DNA from: an uncultured Clostridium sp.
GTDB lineage: Bacteria > Bacillota > Clostridia > TANB77 > CAG-508
Direction of reading: 5' to 3'
Assembly: GCA_947643945.1 (NCBI GenBank)
Contig: CANRXN010000073.1
Location: forward strand, 1-5,945
DNA length: 5,945 nucleotides
Positions 1 through 5,527 of this stretch are shown piece after piece (the stretch's first letter is position 1; each line of letters starts with the position of its first letter). A program made the translations under genes and the position numbers. The notes under the pieces are model-generated. The model searched no databases, was not told the DNA's origin, and saw nothing but the letters and a program-made list of their open reading frames with translations.

Positions 1-268
1 ATACAGTTAAAATCCCTAATGGTCTTGCTTTTTTTGCTATCCACTTTAATTTCGACTTTCGATATGCTTTTTCAATTTTTTTACATGGTATATATAGTAA
101 GTAACTAATAAAGATACCTACTAAAAATGGCGTAATAATGTCAAAAAATTTAACAACTACTCCCATTACATCGCCAAAGTTATCTAAGGCTTTATATACT
201 ACGATAATGGCTACTCCTAAAATAAACCAATATAGCCATTTTTTTCCGTGGTTTTTAATTTCGTTCAT
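1..268 (-). CDS. AI-2E family (YtvI-like) membrane protein, N-terminal part
   Basis: Partial gene reading leftwards off the window; 89 codons are visible. The translation begins MNEIKNHGKKWLYW and has a hydrophobic helix at about residues 11-26, then a second at about 41-60 containing DIITPFLVGIFISYLLY. A basic loop follows (KKIEKAYRKSK) and then RPLGILTV, where the next helix starts. The pattern 'PFLVG-IFISYLL-P' followed by a basic loop is typical of the N-terminus of AI-2E family (DUF20/PerM/YtvI) proteins, multi-pass proteins of the cytoplasmic membrane. Family members have been linked to export of small molecules or to ion antiport; which applies here cannot be judged. I chose the ATG at 268 because AAGGA lies 9 bases upstream. 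In-frame ATGs at 277 and 301 are possible, but 277 is too close to that site and 301 has none and overlaps a repeat. It lies 93 bases downstream of xth on the same strand. Confidence 0.82.
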   Translation of the reverse strand, partial: MNEIKNHGKKWLYWFILGVAIIVVYKALDNFGDVMGVVVKFFDIITPFLVGIFISYLLYIPCKKIEKAYRKSKLKWIAKKARPLGILTV

Positions 269-300
269 TCTTGGCATTCCTTCTTTCTTTTTTCTTGTCA

Positions 301-356
301 TGTCGTGTTCTGGGACAGGCACCATCATACCCCATTTGTCGTGTTTTGGGACAGGC
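301..356. repeat. REP-like direct repeat pair between xth and the AI-2E gene
   Basis: Two 20-base copies of TGTCGTGTTYTGGGACAGGC lie at 301-320 and 337-356. They differ at one base (C/T at the tenth position) and are separated by 16 bases that include ACCATCATACCCCATT. Each copy has short TGTC/GACA arms that could pair around a 9-base loop. The core GGGACAGGC(ACC) resembles short GTCCC/GGGAC-rich intergenic repeats that I know from clostridial genomes, where some are REP sequences mobilised by RAYT (Y1/TnpA-REP) transposases. No transposase is present here, so assignment to that class is inference. The pair fills the space between the xth stop and the AI-2E start. Confidence 0.6.
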
Positions 357-361
357 CTTGC

Positions 362-1117
362 CTAATCTTCAATTTCTAGTCCTACTGGGCAGTGGTCACT
401 TCCCATCACTTCTGGATAAATACTTGCTTCTTTTATTTTTGCTTTTATGCTATTCGATACGATAAAGTAGTCAATTCTCCAGCCTACGTTTTTTTCTCTG
501 GCTCTTCCCATGTAAGACCACCAACTGTAGGCTTCTTGCTTTTCCGGATAAAGGGCACGGAAACTGTCGGTAAATCCAGAGTTTAGTAGCTTAGTCATTT
601 TGGCTCTTTCTTCGTCAGTAAATCCTGCGTTTCCTCGATTGGTTTTTGGGTTTTTTAAGTCGATTTCTTGATGGGCTACGTTTAGGTCTCCACACATGAT
701 AACTGGCTTGGTTTTGTTTAATTTTATTAGATATTTTCGAATTTCGTCTTCCCAAACTTGCCTATATTCTAGTCTTTCTAAACCTCTTTTGGAATTTGGT
801 GTGTAGTTGTTTACTAGGTAAAAGTCTTGGAATTCTAAGGTGATAATTCTTCCTTCTTTGTCATGTTCTGGGATTCCAATGCCATAGGTTACAGCTATGG
901 GTTCTTGTTTAGTAAAGATTGCCGTTCCGGAGTATCCCTTTTTTTCGGCACTGTTCCAGTAGCTGTGGTATCCTTTAAAGTTTAGTTCGATTTGTTCTGG
1001 TTGGCATTTGGTTTCTTGAATGCAGAATATGTCTGCTTGTATTTTTTGAAAAAATTCTTCGAATCCTTTGTTTACACAGGCTCGTATTCCATTTACGTTC
1101 CACGAGATTAGTTTCAT
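362..1117 (-). CDS. xth: exodeoxyribonuclease III / AP endonuclease (ExoA type)
   Basis: The 251-residue protein is a complete member of the exonuclease III/APE1 family (endonuclease-exonuclease-phosphatase fold). It cleaves DNA 5' to abasic sites in base-excision repair and also acts as a 3'-5' exonuclease and 3'-phosphatase, using Mg2+ in the cytoplasm. All signature motifs are visible: WNVNGIRA with Asn7, IQETK with Glu35, NNYTPNS with Tyr105, GDLNVAH with Asp144 and Asn146, GWRIDYF with Asp216, and the C-terminal GSDHCP with Asp241-His242. The length matches the Bacillus/Streptococcus ExoA type (about 250 residues). The ATG at 1117 is supported by GAAGGAAG about 5 bases upstream, and MKLISWNVNG is the canonical N-terminus. 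A terminator at 1225-1260 separates it from the upstream 3D-domain gene, so it should have its own promoter in the AT-rich 1118-1224 stretch, though I see no convincing -35/-10 pair. The downstream AI-2E gene could be co-transcribed. Confidence 0.97.
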   Translation of the reverse strand: MKLISWNVNGIRACVNKGFEEFFQKIQADIFCIQETKCQPEQIELNFKGYHSYWNSAEKKGYSGTAIFTKQEPIAVTYGIGIPEHDKEGRIITLEFQDFYLVNNYTPNSKRGLERLEYRQVWEDEIRKYLIKLNKTKPVIMCGDLNVAHQEIDLKNPKTNRGNAGFTDEERAKMTKLLNSGFTDSFRALYPEKQEAYSWWSYMGRAREKNVGWRIDYFIVSNSIKAKIKEASIYPEVMGSDHCPVGLEIED

Positions 1118-1224
1118 GTTTGCTTCCTTCTTTCGCTATTTAGTAAATTATCATGAGATTGACTTTATGCTTTACCCACACTTTAATTTTTGCTAAAATC
1201 TTGGCACTATTTTACTATAAATTT

Positions 1225-1260
1225 AAAAAAATAGCAAGTTTCCTTGTTCTTGCTACTTTT
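1225..1260 (-). terminator. intrinsic terminator of the 3D-domain protein gene
   Basis: Read on the minus strand, AAAAGTAGCAAG pairs with CTTGCTATTTTT (12 bp with one G-U pair) around the loop AACAAGGAAA. The descending arm runs into a T tract of seven. This is a standard rho-independent terminator, about 110 bases past the stop of the 3D-domain gene and before xth. The GC-poor stem suggests moderate strength. Confidence 0.72.
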
Positions 1261-1304
1261 CATTTATTAATCAAGTTTTTTATAGGTGATGTTTTTTGAC
1301 ATAG

Positions 1305-1358
1305 CTTATCTGTAGCTCATTTACGTTCTCACAGCTAAGGGTGTCCCAAAAACACCGT
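1305..1358. repeat. inverted repeat plus REP-like hairpin downstream of the 3D gene
   Basis: Two structures lie side by side in the 3' untranslated region of the 3D-domain gene. CTTATCTGT (1305-1313) and ACAGCTAAG (1331-1339) form a 9-bp inverted repeat with one mismatch and a 17-base loop. Next to it, GGTGT (1340-1344) pairs with ACACC (1352-1356) across CCCAAAA. Read on the minus strand the second element is GACGGTGTTTTTGGGACACC. It shares the core GTGTTTT(T)GGGACA with the repeats at 301-356, in opposite orientation. I regard it as another degenerate copy of the same REP-like family. Confidence 0.45.
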
Positions 1359-1371
1359 CTTCAAAATCATT

Positions 1372-2310
1372 TTAGTTTATAACATCAACTGGTAAGTATC
1401 TAACACCCCAACGCAAAGCTTCGGCATGTGAACCTACATAGATGTCAATTCTGTTTCCGCTGATGGCTCCTCCTCTATCTTCTACTACATAGGTGTTTCC
1501 ACCAATGTTTAGTTTGGTTCCAAATGCGAATTTTCCTGAAGCTGCAACAGTTCTTCCTGGTGTTGCTCTGGTTCCTGATGCGGTTCTTCCGTTTGTTTTT
1601 CCACAACATTTTGCACATGAACAGTATGCTGTTACTTTATAAGTTGCTCCTCCTGCTGATGCTCCTGTACTTGCTGCTCTTGGCATAGAAGATGCTCTTG
1701 AGCTTGCTACTGTTTTTTGTACTTGTACGATTTTGTTTACTGGTTCTTTTACAACTACTTCTGTTAGTAGTGTTTTTTCAATTTCTATTTCGTTTTGGTA
1801 TTTTACTTTGTAAGTCATTTCTTTTAATCCGTCTTGCCCTTGTTGTAAAATTTTGTTGTTGGTATCACTTGAGCCTTCTGCTAAGTTTTTGGTTACTGTC
1901 TCATAAGGAATGGTTACTTGCTCTACTACGATTTTTTCTGTTACGGGTGCATAGTTTTCTAGTAATTGGTCTAGTGATGTTTGTACCCCTTCTTGTGATA
2001 TTTTTGCAATTTGGACTTCGTTGTAAGATTTGTCCGTTATTTTGATGCTTTCTCCTGCTGTGATTTCACTGTTTATGTCTGGTATGGTTTTTTGGTTTTC
2101 TTCTAATATAATATTGTTTTCTTCTAATATGTCAGCTACTTTGGTTTTAGAAGTAAGTGCCGTCATTTCATATCCATTTTGAAGTATGATTTTTACGTCA
2201 TTTAAATTGGTGTTTACTGCCATTACTCCTATTCCTGAAATTAGAATTAGTATGATGCTGATGGCTATTATCTTCATAATCGATAAGGATGCTTTTTCTT
2301 CTTTTTTCAT
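1372..2310 (-). CDS. membrane-anchored DUF348-G5-3D domain cell-wall protein (YabE-like)
   Basis: A 312-residue extracytoplasmic protein. A short basic N-terminus is followed by a membrane/signal helix at about 12-32, with no lipobox. Next comes one DUF348 ubiquitin-like domain (about 38-92, VKIILQNGYEM...GESIKIT), a G5 domain (about 121-198, APVTEKIVVEQVTIPYETV...), a Ser/Ala-rich linker (199-222) and a C-terminal 3D domain (223-312). The 3D domain shows YCSCAKCCGKTNG and the three aspartates that name it: EDRGG (Asp278), RIDIY (Asp289) and PVDVI (Asp309). In Firmicutes this arrangement is typical of YabE/Rpf-like muralytic proteins. The 3D double-psi barrel is MltA-like and probably cleaves peptidoglycan, while G5 probably binds the wall. 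I chose the ATG at 2310 because AAGGAGG (2323-2329) lies upstream. A longer in-frame start at 2352 would place the ribosome site inside the gene and fall at the -10 box. It has its own promoter and terminator and is divergent from lemA. Confidence 0.92.
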   Translation of the reverse strand: MKKEEKASLSIMKIIAISIILILISGIGVMAVNTNLNDVKIILQNGYEMTALTSKTKVADILEENNIILEENQKTIPDINSEITAGESIKITDKSYNEVQIAKISQEGVQTSLDQLLENYAPVTEKIVVEQVTIPYETVTKNLAEGSSDTNNKILQQGQDGLKEMTYKVKYQNEIEIEKTLLTEVVVKEPVNKIVQVQKTVASSRASSMPRAASTGASAGGATYKVTAYCSCAKCCGKTNGRTASGTRATPGRTVAASGKFAFGTKLNIGGNTYVVEDRGGAISGNRIDIYVGSHAEALRWGVRYLPVDVIN

Positions 2311-2342
2311 AAATTTTTCTTCCTCCTTTTGGAAACGATTGT

Positions 2343-2371
2343 AGTATATCATTGTTATTTGGTTTTGTCAA
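2343..2371 (-). promoter_or_regulatory. sigma-A-type promoter of the 3D-domain gene
   Basis: On the minus strand TTGACA (2371-2366) is followed after exactly 17 bases by TATACT (2348-2343), preceded by TGA as a partial extended -10. Transcription would start near 2336. That gives a leader of about 26 bases ending in AAGGAGG and the ATG at 2310, too short for a riboswitch from this promoter. A weaker second candidate, TTTAGA (2456-2451), 16 bases, TATAAT (2434-2429), lies upstream on the same strand. Confidence 0.75.
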
Positions 2372-2481
2372 ATTTTGGTCTTTTATTGTATTTTTCGGGC
2401 ATTTTGTCCATTTTTTATTTCCTTTTCTATTATAGTATATGCCTTTTTTTTCTAAAGTATTACTAGCTTTTGATGATTTTT

Positions 2482-2542
2482 CGTTACAATTCACAGTTAT
2501 ATTTAAAAAAGTAAATTAGCTAAATAGTTGTGACTTGTAACA
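2482..2542. promoter_or_regulatory. paired inverted operator-like sites upstream of lemA
   Basis: GTTACAATTCACA (2483-2495) and TGTGACTTGTAAC (2529-2541) are inverted copies matching at 12 of 13 positions, 33 bases apart, with centres about 47 bp apart. Each is itself a near dyad: TGTGACTTGTAACA on the plus strand at 2529-2542, and TGTGAATTGTAACG on the minus strand at 2495-2482. The pair therefore looks more like two binding sites for a dimeric regulator than an RNA hairpin, although a 13-bp stem is also possible. The spacer contains TTAGCTAA (2516-2523). Two smaller palindromes follow: TTTCATGAAA (2546-2555) and TGAAAGTTTCA (2551-2561). The regulator is unknown. Confidence 0.5.
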
Positions 2543-2580
2543 ATTTTTCATGAAAGTTTCACAATATTTTCATATTTTTA

Positions 2581-2624
2581 TTGTATAAATTTTTTTAATA
2601 TGTTATGATAAGTTTGTATATAAT
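2581..2624 (+). promoter_or_regulatory. candidate promoter(s) of lemA-htpX
   Basis: Two overlapping readings are possible. TTGTAT (2581-2586), 17 bases, TATGAT (2604-2609) would start RNA near 2616. TTAATA (2595-2600), 18 bases, TATAAT (2619-2624) would start near 2631. Either gives a short leader carrying AAGGAGG at 2641-2647. The operator-like cluster ends 17 bases upstream of the first -35, a position suited to activation or to repression by looping. Confidence 0.45.
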
Positions 2625-2655
2625 AATAAGAATGGAATATAAGGAGGATTTTATT

Positions 2656-3219
2656 ATGATTGGTTATATTATTTTAGCAATTGTTGTTGTCGTAGTTCTT
2701 GCTGTTATTGGAATGTACAATGGTTTAGTGCAATCTAAGGTAAAAGTCGATAACGCTTGGAGCCAAATTGATGTACAATTGCAAAGAAGATTTGATTTAA
2801 TACCAAATTTTGTAGAAACTGTTAAGGGATATATGACACATGAAAAAGAAACTTTTGAAAAAATTGCTGCCCTTAGAACTTCTTGGGCTAATAGTGGTAG
2901 TGTTGCTGAAAAAGCTGATTTGGATAATCAATTATCAACTAGCTTAAAAACAATTATGGCAGTTGCTGAAAATTATCCAGAATTGAAGGCAAATCAAAAT
3001 TTTGCAGATTTAAGTGAGGAATTGAGAAATACGGAAAATAAAATATCTTTTTCTAGACAATTTTATAATGATACCGTAACGATGTATAATACTAAATTAC
3101 AAGTATTTCCTTCTAATATCATTGCTGGTATGTTTAATTTTAAGCCTAGTGACTTATTTAAAGCAGAAAGTAATGAAGCTAGAAAAAACGTTAAAGTAGA
3201 TTTTGGTTCCAATTCATAG
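2656..3219 (+). CDS. lemA: LemA family membrane protein
   Basis: A 187-residue protein of the usual LemA length. One N-terminal membrane helix (about residues 2-20) has a very short outer end and is followed by a cytoplasmic helical bundle. Family motifs are clear: YNGLVQSKVKVDNAWSQIDV, then LQRRFDLIPNFVETVKGY, MTHEKETFEKI, ENYPELKANQNFADL, ELRNTENKISFSRQFYND and VFPSNIIAGMFNF. The molecular function of LemA is not settled. Frequent linkage to htpX, and work in other bacteria, point to a role in membrane protein quality control or envelope stress. The ATG at 2656 is preferred because AAGGAGG (2641-2647) is 8 bases upstream and the membrane helix starts immediately. The in-frame ATGs at 2605 and 2632 lie before that site. 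It is followed by htpX on the same strand after 122 bases containing a hairpin. Confidence 0.96.
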   Translation: MIGYIILAIVVVVVLAVIGMYNGLVQSKVKVDNAWSQIDVQLQRRFDLIPNFVETVKGYMTHEKETFEKIAALRTSWANSGSVAEKADLDNQLSTSLKTIMAVAENYPELKANQNFADLSEELRNTENKISFSRQFYNDTVTMYNTKLQVFPSNIIAGMFNFKPSDLFKAESNEARKNVKVDFGSNS

Positions 3220-3220
3220 A

Positions 3221-3268
3221 AAGCTTAAAAAAGGCTGGAGTGTTTAAAATTTTCCCAGTCTTTTGCTT
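3221..3268 (+). terminator. intercistronic hairpin between lemA and htpX (terminator or attenuator)
   Basis: AAAAGGCTGG (3229-3238) pairs with CCAGTCTTTT (3255-3264) with one G-U pair. An outer AAGC (3221-3224)/GCTT (3265-3268) pair extends it. The structure begins directly after the lemA stop and is followed by TTATTTATAAAAA, a broken T-rich tail. It could be a leaky terminator that lowers htpX relative to lemA, or an mRNA 3'-end stabiliser. Further on, TAGGTTT (3283-3289) and AAACCTA (3310-3316) form another inverted repeat before the htpX ribosome site. Confidence 0.5.
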
Positions 3269-3341
3269 TATTTATAAAAATATAGGTTTATAGGTACATC
3301 CCATTTTAAAAACCTAAATAATGATACAAGGATTGTAAAAA

Positions 3342-4247
3342 ATGTTTGAAAATGTTAAGAAAAATAAATTAGAATCTGGTGTGATTGTGGCAATTTTTGT
3401 TGTTGTCATTACTTTAATTGTCTACTACATTTGTCACGCTTTTCGTTTAGGACCTTTTTCTATCGTGTTTGCTCTTATCTTTTCGATTGCCTCTGCTTGG
3501 GGTTCTTACTATTATAGCGATAAAATCGTTTTATCACTAAATCACGCAAGACCTGCGACAAAAGAAGAGGACTTAAAAATTGTAAATATTTTAGATGGTT
3601 TAATGGTTACTTCTGGTTTATCGGTAAAACCTAGGCTTTATGTAACTAACGACCCTCAACCAAATGCGTTTGCAACCGGAAGAAATCCAGAAAATGCTGT
3701 TATTTGCATAACAACTGGCTTGTTAGACAAGTTAGAGTATTACGAATTAGAGGGCGTTATTGCTCACGAATTAAGTCACATTAAAAATTATGATATTCGC
3801 CTTAGCTGTGTTGTTTCGGTTATGGTTGGTTTTATTGTTATGTTATCTGATATGTTTTCTCGACTTTTGTTCTGGGGTGGCTTGGATGGAGATAGAGATA
3901 GGGATAGTAAAGGAAATACTATTTTCATGATAATCGGCTTGATTTTCTTAATTTTGTCTCCTATTTTTGGCTCTTTGATGCAACTAGCCCTTTCTAGAAA
4001 ACGTGAGTTTTTGGCTGATAGTACTGCCATCGAGTTTACTCGTAATCCAGATGGTCTAATTTCTGCTCTTCAAAAGTTAGATGCAGACGATAATCAACTT
4101 GCCACGGCTAATAGTGCTACAGCTAATATGTATATTGTAAATCCTTTTAAGAAAAATACGAAGGAAGGCAAAAAGAAGTCTTCTAGCTTGTGGTCTACCC
4201 ATCCTAGTATTGAGGATAGGATTGAGGCTTTGCGTAATTTAAAATAA
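3342..4247 (+). CDS. htpX: HtpX-like membrane zinc metalloprotease
   Basis: A 301-residue M48B-family peptidase. Two membrane helices (about 13-33 and 38-58) precede a cytoplasmic catalytic part carrying NDPQPNAFATGR (103-114) and the zinc motif HELSH (His142, Glu143, His146). Two more helices follow (about 156-176 and 193-217). The third zinc ligand is Glu222 in SRKREFLAD, and the C-terminal STHPSIEDRI (285-294) is conserved. HtpX degrades misfolded membrane proteins and is part of envelope quality control, overlapping with FtsH. The loop between helices 3 and 4 is strongly acidic (DGDRDRDSKG, 182-191), encoded by three GATAGN hexamers. The ATG at 3342 has AAGGA 9 bases upstream. It probably shares the lemA promoter, reached through the intercistronic hairpin. 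It converges on tatD, leaving 29 bases between stops and no clear terminator. Confidence 0.97.
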   Translation: MFENVKKNKLESGVIVAIFVVVITLIVYYICHAFRLGPFSIVFALIFSIASAWGSYYYSDKIVLSLNHARPATKEEDLKIVNILDGLMVTSGLSVKPRLYVTNDPQPNAFATGRNPENAVICITTGLLDKLEYYELEGVIAHELSHIKNYDIRLSCVVSVMVGFIVMLSDMFSRLLFWGGLDGDRDRDSKGNTIFMIIGLIFLILSPIFGSLMQLALSRKREFLADSTAIEFTRNPDGLISALQKLDADDNQLATANSATANMYIVNPFKKNTKEGKKKSSSLWSTHPSIEDRIEALRNLK

Positions 4248-4276
4248 AGAGTCTTAACTGTCCTCATTTTTTATTA

Positions 4277-5056
4277 TTATTTTATATGAAACAATTTCTT
4301 CGCATTTTGATAGGTAATTTGAGCCACTTCTTCTATTTTCATCCCCTTTGTTTCGGCTATTTTTTGTGCCATATATTTAACATTTCTAGGGTCATTTCTT
4401 CTTCCTCTTAAAGGCTCTGGTGATAAATAGGGACTATCGGTTTCGATTAGCATCTTTTCGTTTGGCACCATTTTAATGATTTCTTCTGCATTTTTGGAAT
4501 TTTTAAACGTTATAGGACCTGCAAAAGAAATATAAAATCCTAATTTTAAAGCTTCTTTTACTAGTTCTCGGTTTAATGGACAACAGTGAAAAACACCTTT
4601 TTTGATTACTTCCACCTCTTTTAGAATTTGCAAGGTATCCATAACCGCTTCTCTAGTATGAATTACAATTGGTAAGTTTAATTCATTTGCTATTTCAATT
4701 TGTTTTTGGAAAGCTAACCTTTGTAACTCCTTATTTTCTTCATTCCAATAATAGTCCAGCCCAATTTCGCCAATGGCAATAACCTTTTTATTAGACATTG
4801 CAATTTGCTTAATTTGGTCTAGCATTATCCACAATTCTTCCTTTGTTTGTGGAATATCGTTTGGTGAAATACCAGCGGTTGTGTAAATAAAATCATATTT
4901 TTTTGCTAATTTTGCTCCTTCTTTTGAACCCTCCAAACTGTAACCTGCTGAGATTAGTTTTGTTACTTCCGCTTGTTTTATTTGCCTAATTAACTCTTCC
5001 CTATCTTCATTAAATTTTTCGTCGTCTAAATGGGCATGACTATCAAATAATTCCAT
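4277..5056 (-). CDS. tatD: TatD family metal-dependent hydrolase / DNase
   Basis: A 259-residue TIM-barrel protein of the TatD/YcfH/YabD family. It is a cytoplasmic metal-dependent hydrolase; characterised members have 3'-5' exonuclease or DNase activity in DNA repair or degradation. The metal ligands are all in place: DSHAHLDD (His7, His9), IGEIGLDYYW (Glu97), VIHTREA (His133), FHCCPL (His157) and ETDSPYLSPEPLRGRRNDP (Asp207). Length is typical. Two family motifs are altered: the usual G-x-H-P-H reads GISPN (62-66), and the usual FHCFSG reads FHCCPL (156-161); neither removes a listed ligand. The ATG at 5056 has GGAG 10 bases upstream. It lies 48 bases after acpS on the same strand and is probably co-transcribed. 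The gene is convergent with htpX. Confidence 0.97.
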   Translation of the reverse strand: MELFDSHAHLDDEKFNEDREELIRQIKQAEVTKLISAGYSLEGSKEGAKLAKKYDFIYTTAGISPNDIPQTKEELWIMLDQIKQIAMSNKKVIAIGEIGLDYYWNEENKELQRLAFQKQIEIANELNLPIVIHTREAVMDTLQILKEVEVIKKGVFHCCPLNRELVKEALKLGFYISFAGPITFKNSKNAEEIIKMVPNEKMLIETDSPYLSPEPLRGRRNDPRNVKYMAQKIAETKGMKIEEVAQITYQNAKKLFHIK

Positions 5057-5073
5057 TTGCTATTTGCTCCTTT

Positions 5074-5102
5074 TTGCCAATAAGGGCGAACCTTTTTGGC
5101 AA
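5074..5102. repeat. 12-bp hairpin between acpS and tatD
   Basis: TTGCCAATAAGG (5074-5085) and CCTTTTTGGCAA (5091-5102) pair at 11 of 12 positions around GCGAA. It starts two bases after the acpS stop. On the minus strand, the direction of both genes, it is followed by AAAGGAG, the tatD ribosome site, and not by a T run. It is therefore more likely an mRNA processing, stability or translational element than a terminator. On the plus strand it is followed by TTTTATTTTTTT and would look like a terminator for antisense transcription. Confidence 0.6.
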
Positions 5103-5104
5103 TT

Positions 5105-5485
5105 TTATTTTTTTAATAAGGTTACATTGGCTACGGCATATTCCTTGCAATGAGAAATGCTTAAATCCATATCTTCTATGTCTTCTAGCTTAACGCCAAT
5201 TATCTTTAATTGTGGTCTTCCTTGTTCATTGTTTGTGATTTCGATATTTTTCCAACCAATTTCGTATTTGTTTTCTAATTGTCCTGAAATTGCTTTAAAT
5301 GCCGCTTCTTTTGCTGCAAAACGAGCGGCATAATGTTGGTATTTTTGCCTTTTTTTGCTTTCACAGTATTCTATTTCTTTTAATGTGTATACTTTTTCGA
5401 TAAATGCTTTTCCTGTGTTTTCGTCTTCTATGCTTTTTTTGATTCGTTCTATTTCTATTATATCTGTTCCACAACAGATCTTCAT
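5105..5485 (-). CDS. acpS: holo-[acyl-carrier-protein] synthase
   Basis: A 126-residue enzyme that transfers the 4'-phosphopantetheine arm from coenzyme A to the serine of apo acyl carrier protein, which activates ACP for fatty acid synthesis in the cytoplasm. The length and motifs fit AcpS-type phosphopantetheinyl transferases: CGTDIIEIERI (Asp8, metal ligand), ARFAAKEAAFKA (Lys59, Glu60), WKNIEI...GRPQL, and the C-terminal DLSISHCKEYAVA (Ser111-His112). The start is the ATG at 5485, with AGAGGAAAG ending 5 bases upstream. A longer in-frame start at 5569 would add 28 residues, mostly encoded by the tandem repeat, and the canonical N-terminus MKICCGTDIIEI argues against it. tatD lies downstream across a hairpin. 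Upstream are the repeat and a truncated P-loop gene, so its promoter may lie in or before these. Confidence 0.97.
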   Translation of the reverse strand: MKICCGTDIIEIERIKKSIEDENTGKAFIEKVYTLKEIEYCESKKRQKYQHYAARFAAKEAAFKAISGQLENKYEIGWKNIEITNNEQGRPQLKIIGVKLEDIEDMDLSISHCKEYAVANVTLLKK

Positions 5486-5527
5486 TTTGCTTTCCTCTTT
5501 TCTTTTAAATCCCTGGCATCCCCAACT

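Larger units (their letters stand above)
2311..2655. other. divergent intergenic region between the 3D gene and lemA
   Basis: This 345-base region has no credible gene. From left to right it holds the ribosome site and promoter of the 3D gene (2323-2371), a possible second leftward promoter (2429-2456), the inverted operator-like repeats (2482-2542), further small palindromes (2546-2564), and the lemA promoter and ribosome site (2581-2647). An open frame at 2198-2494 on the minus strand lacks a ribosome site, overlaps the 3D gene and reads through its promoter, so I do not count it as a gene. Confidence 0.6.

Noticed and set aside
138..586. Plus-strand open frames at 138-365, 271-465 and 392-586
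   Set aside because: They are antisense to the AI-2E gene and xth, lack ribosome sites and read through repeats; the opposite strand has clear family matches.
1692..2045. Plus-strand hydrophobic frame of 117 residues
   Set aside because: It is antisense to the DUF348/G5 coding region. Its Leu/Phe/Val-rich composition is what the reverse of Lys/Glu/Gln-rich coding DNA gives.
2311..2371. Riboswitch (for example c-di-AMP) in the leader of the 3D gene
   Set aside because: The best promoter leaves only about 26 leader bases. No riboswitch motifs are evident in the longer region upstream.
2198..2494. Minus-strand frame of 98 residues upstream of and overlapping the 3D gene
   Set aside because: It has low-complexity Asn/Lys content, no ribosome site, and spans the 3D gene promoter, ribosome site and start in another frame.
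2529..2542. CcpA cre, TnrA/GlnR or CRP/FNR operator
   Set aside because: The TGTGA...ACA dyad lacks the central CG of cre, and its spacing does not match TnrA (N7) or CRP (N6); no named regulator can be assigned.
3788..4030. Minus-strand frame inside htpX
   Set aside because: It is antisense to conserved HtpX helices and the REFLAD motif, with no recognisable motif of its own.
4248..4276. Shared terminator between convergent htpX and tatD
   Set aside because: The 29-base gap is T-rich on the plus strand but I see no stem beyond a 3-bp GAG/CTC pairing.
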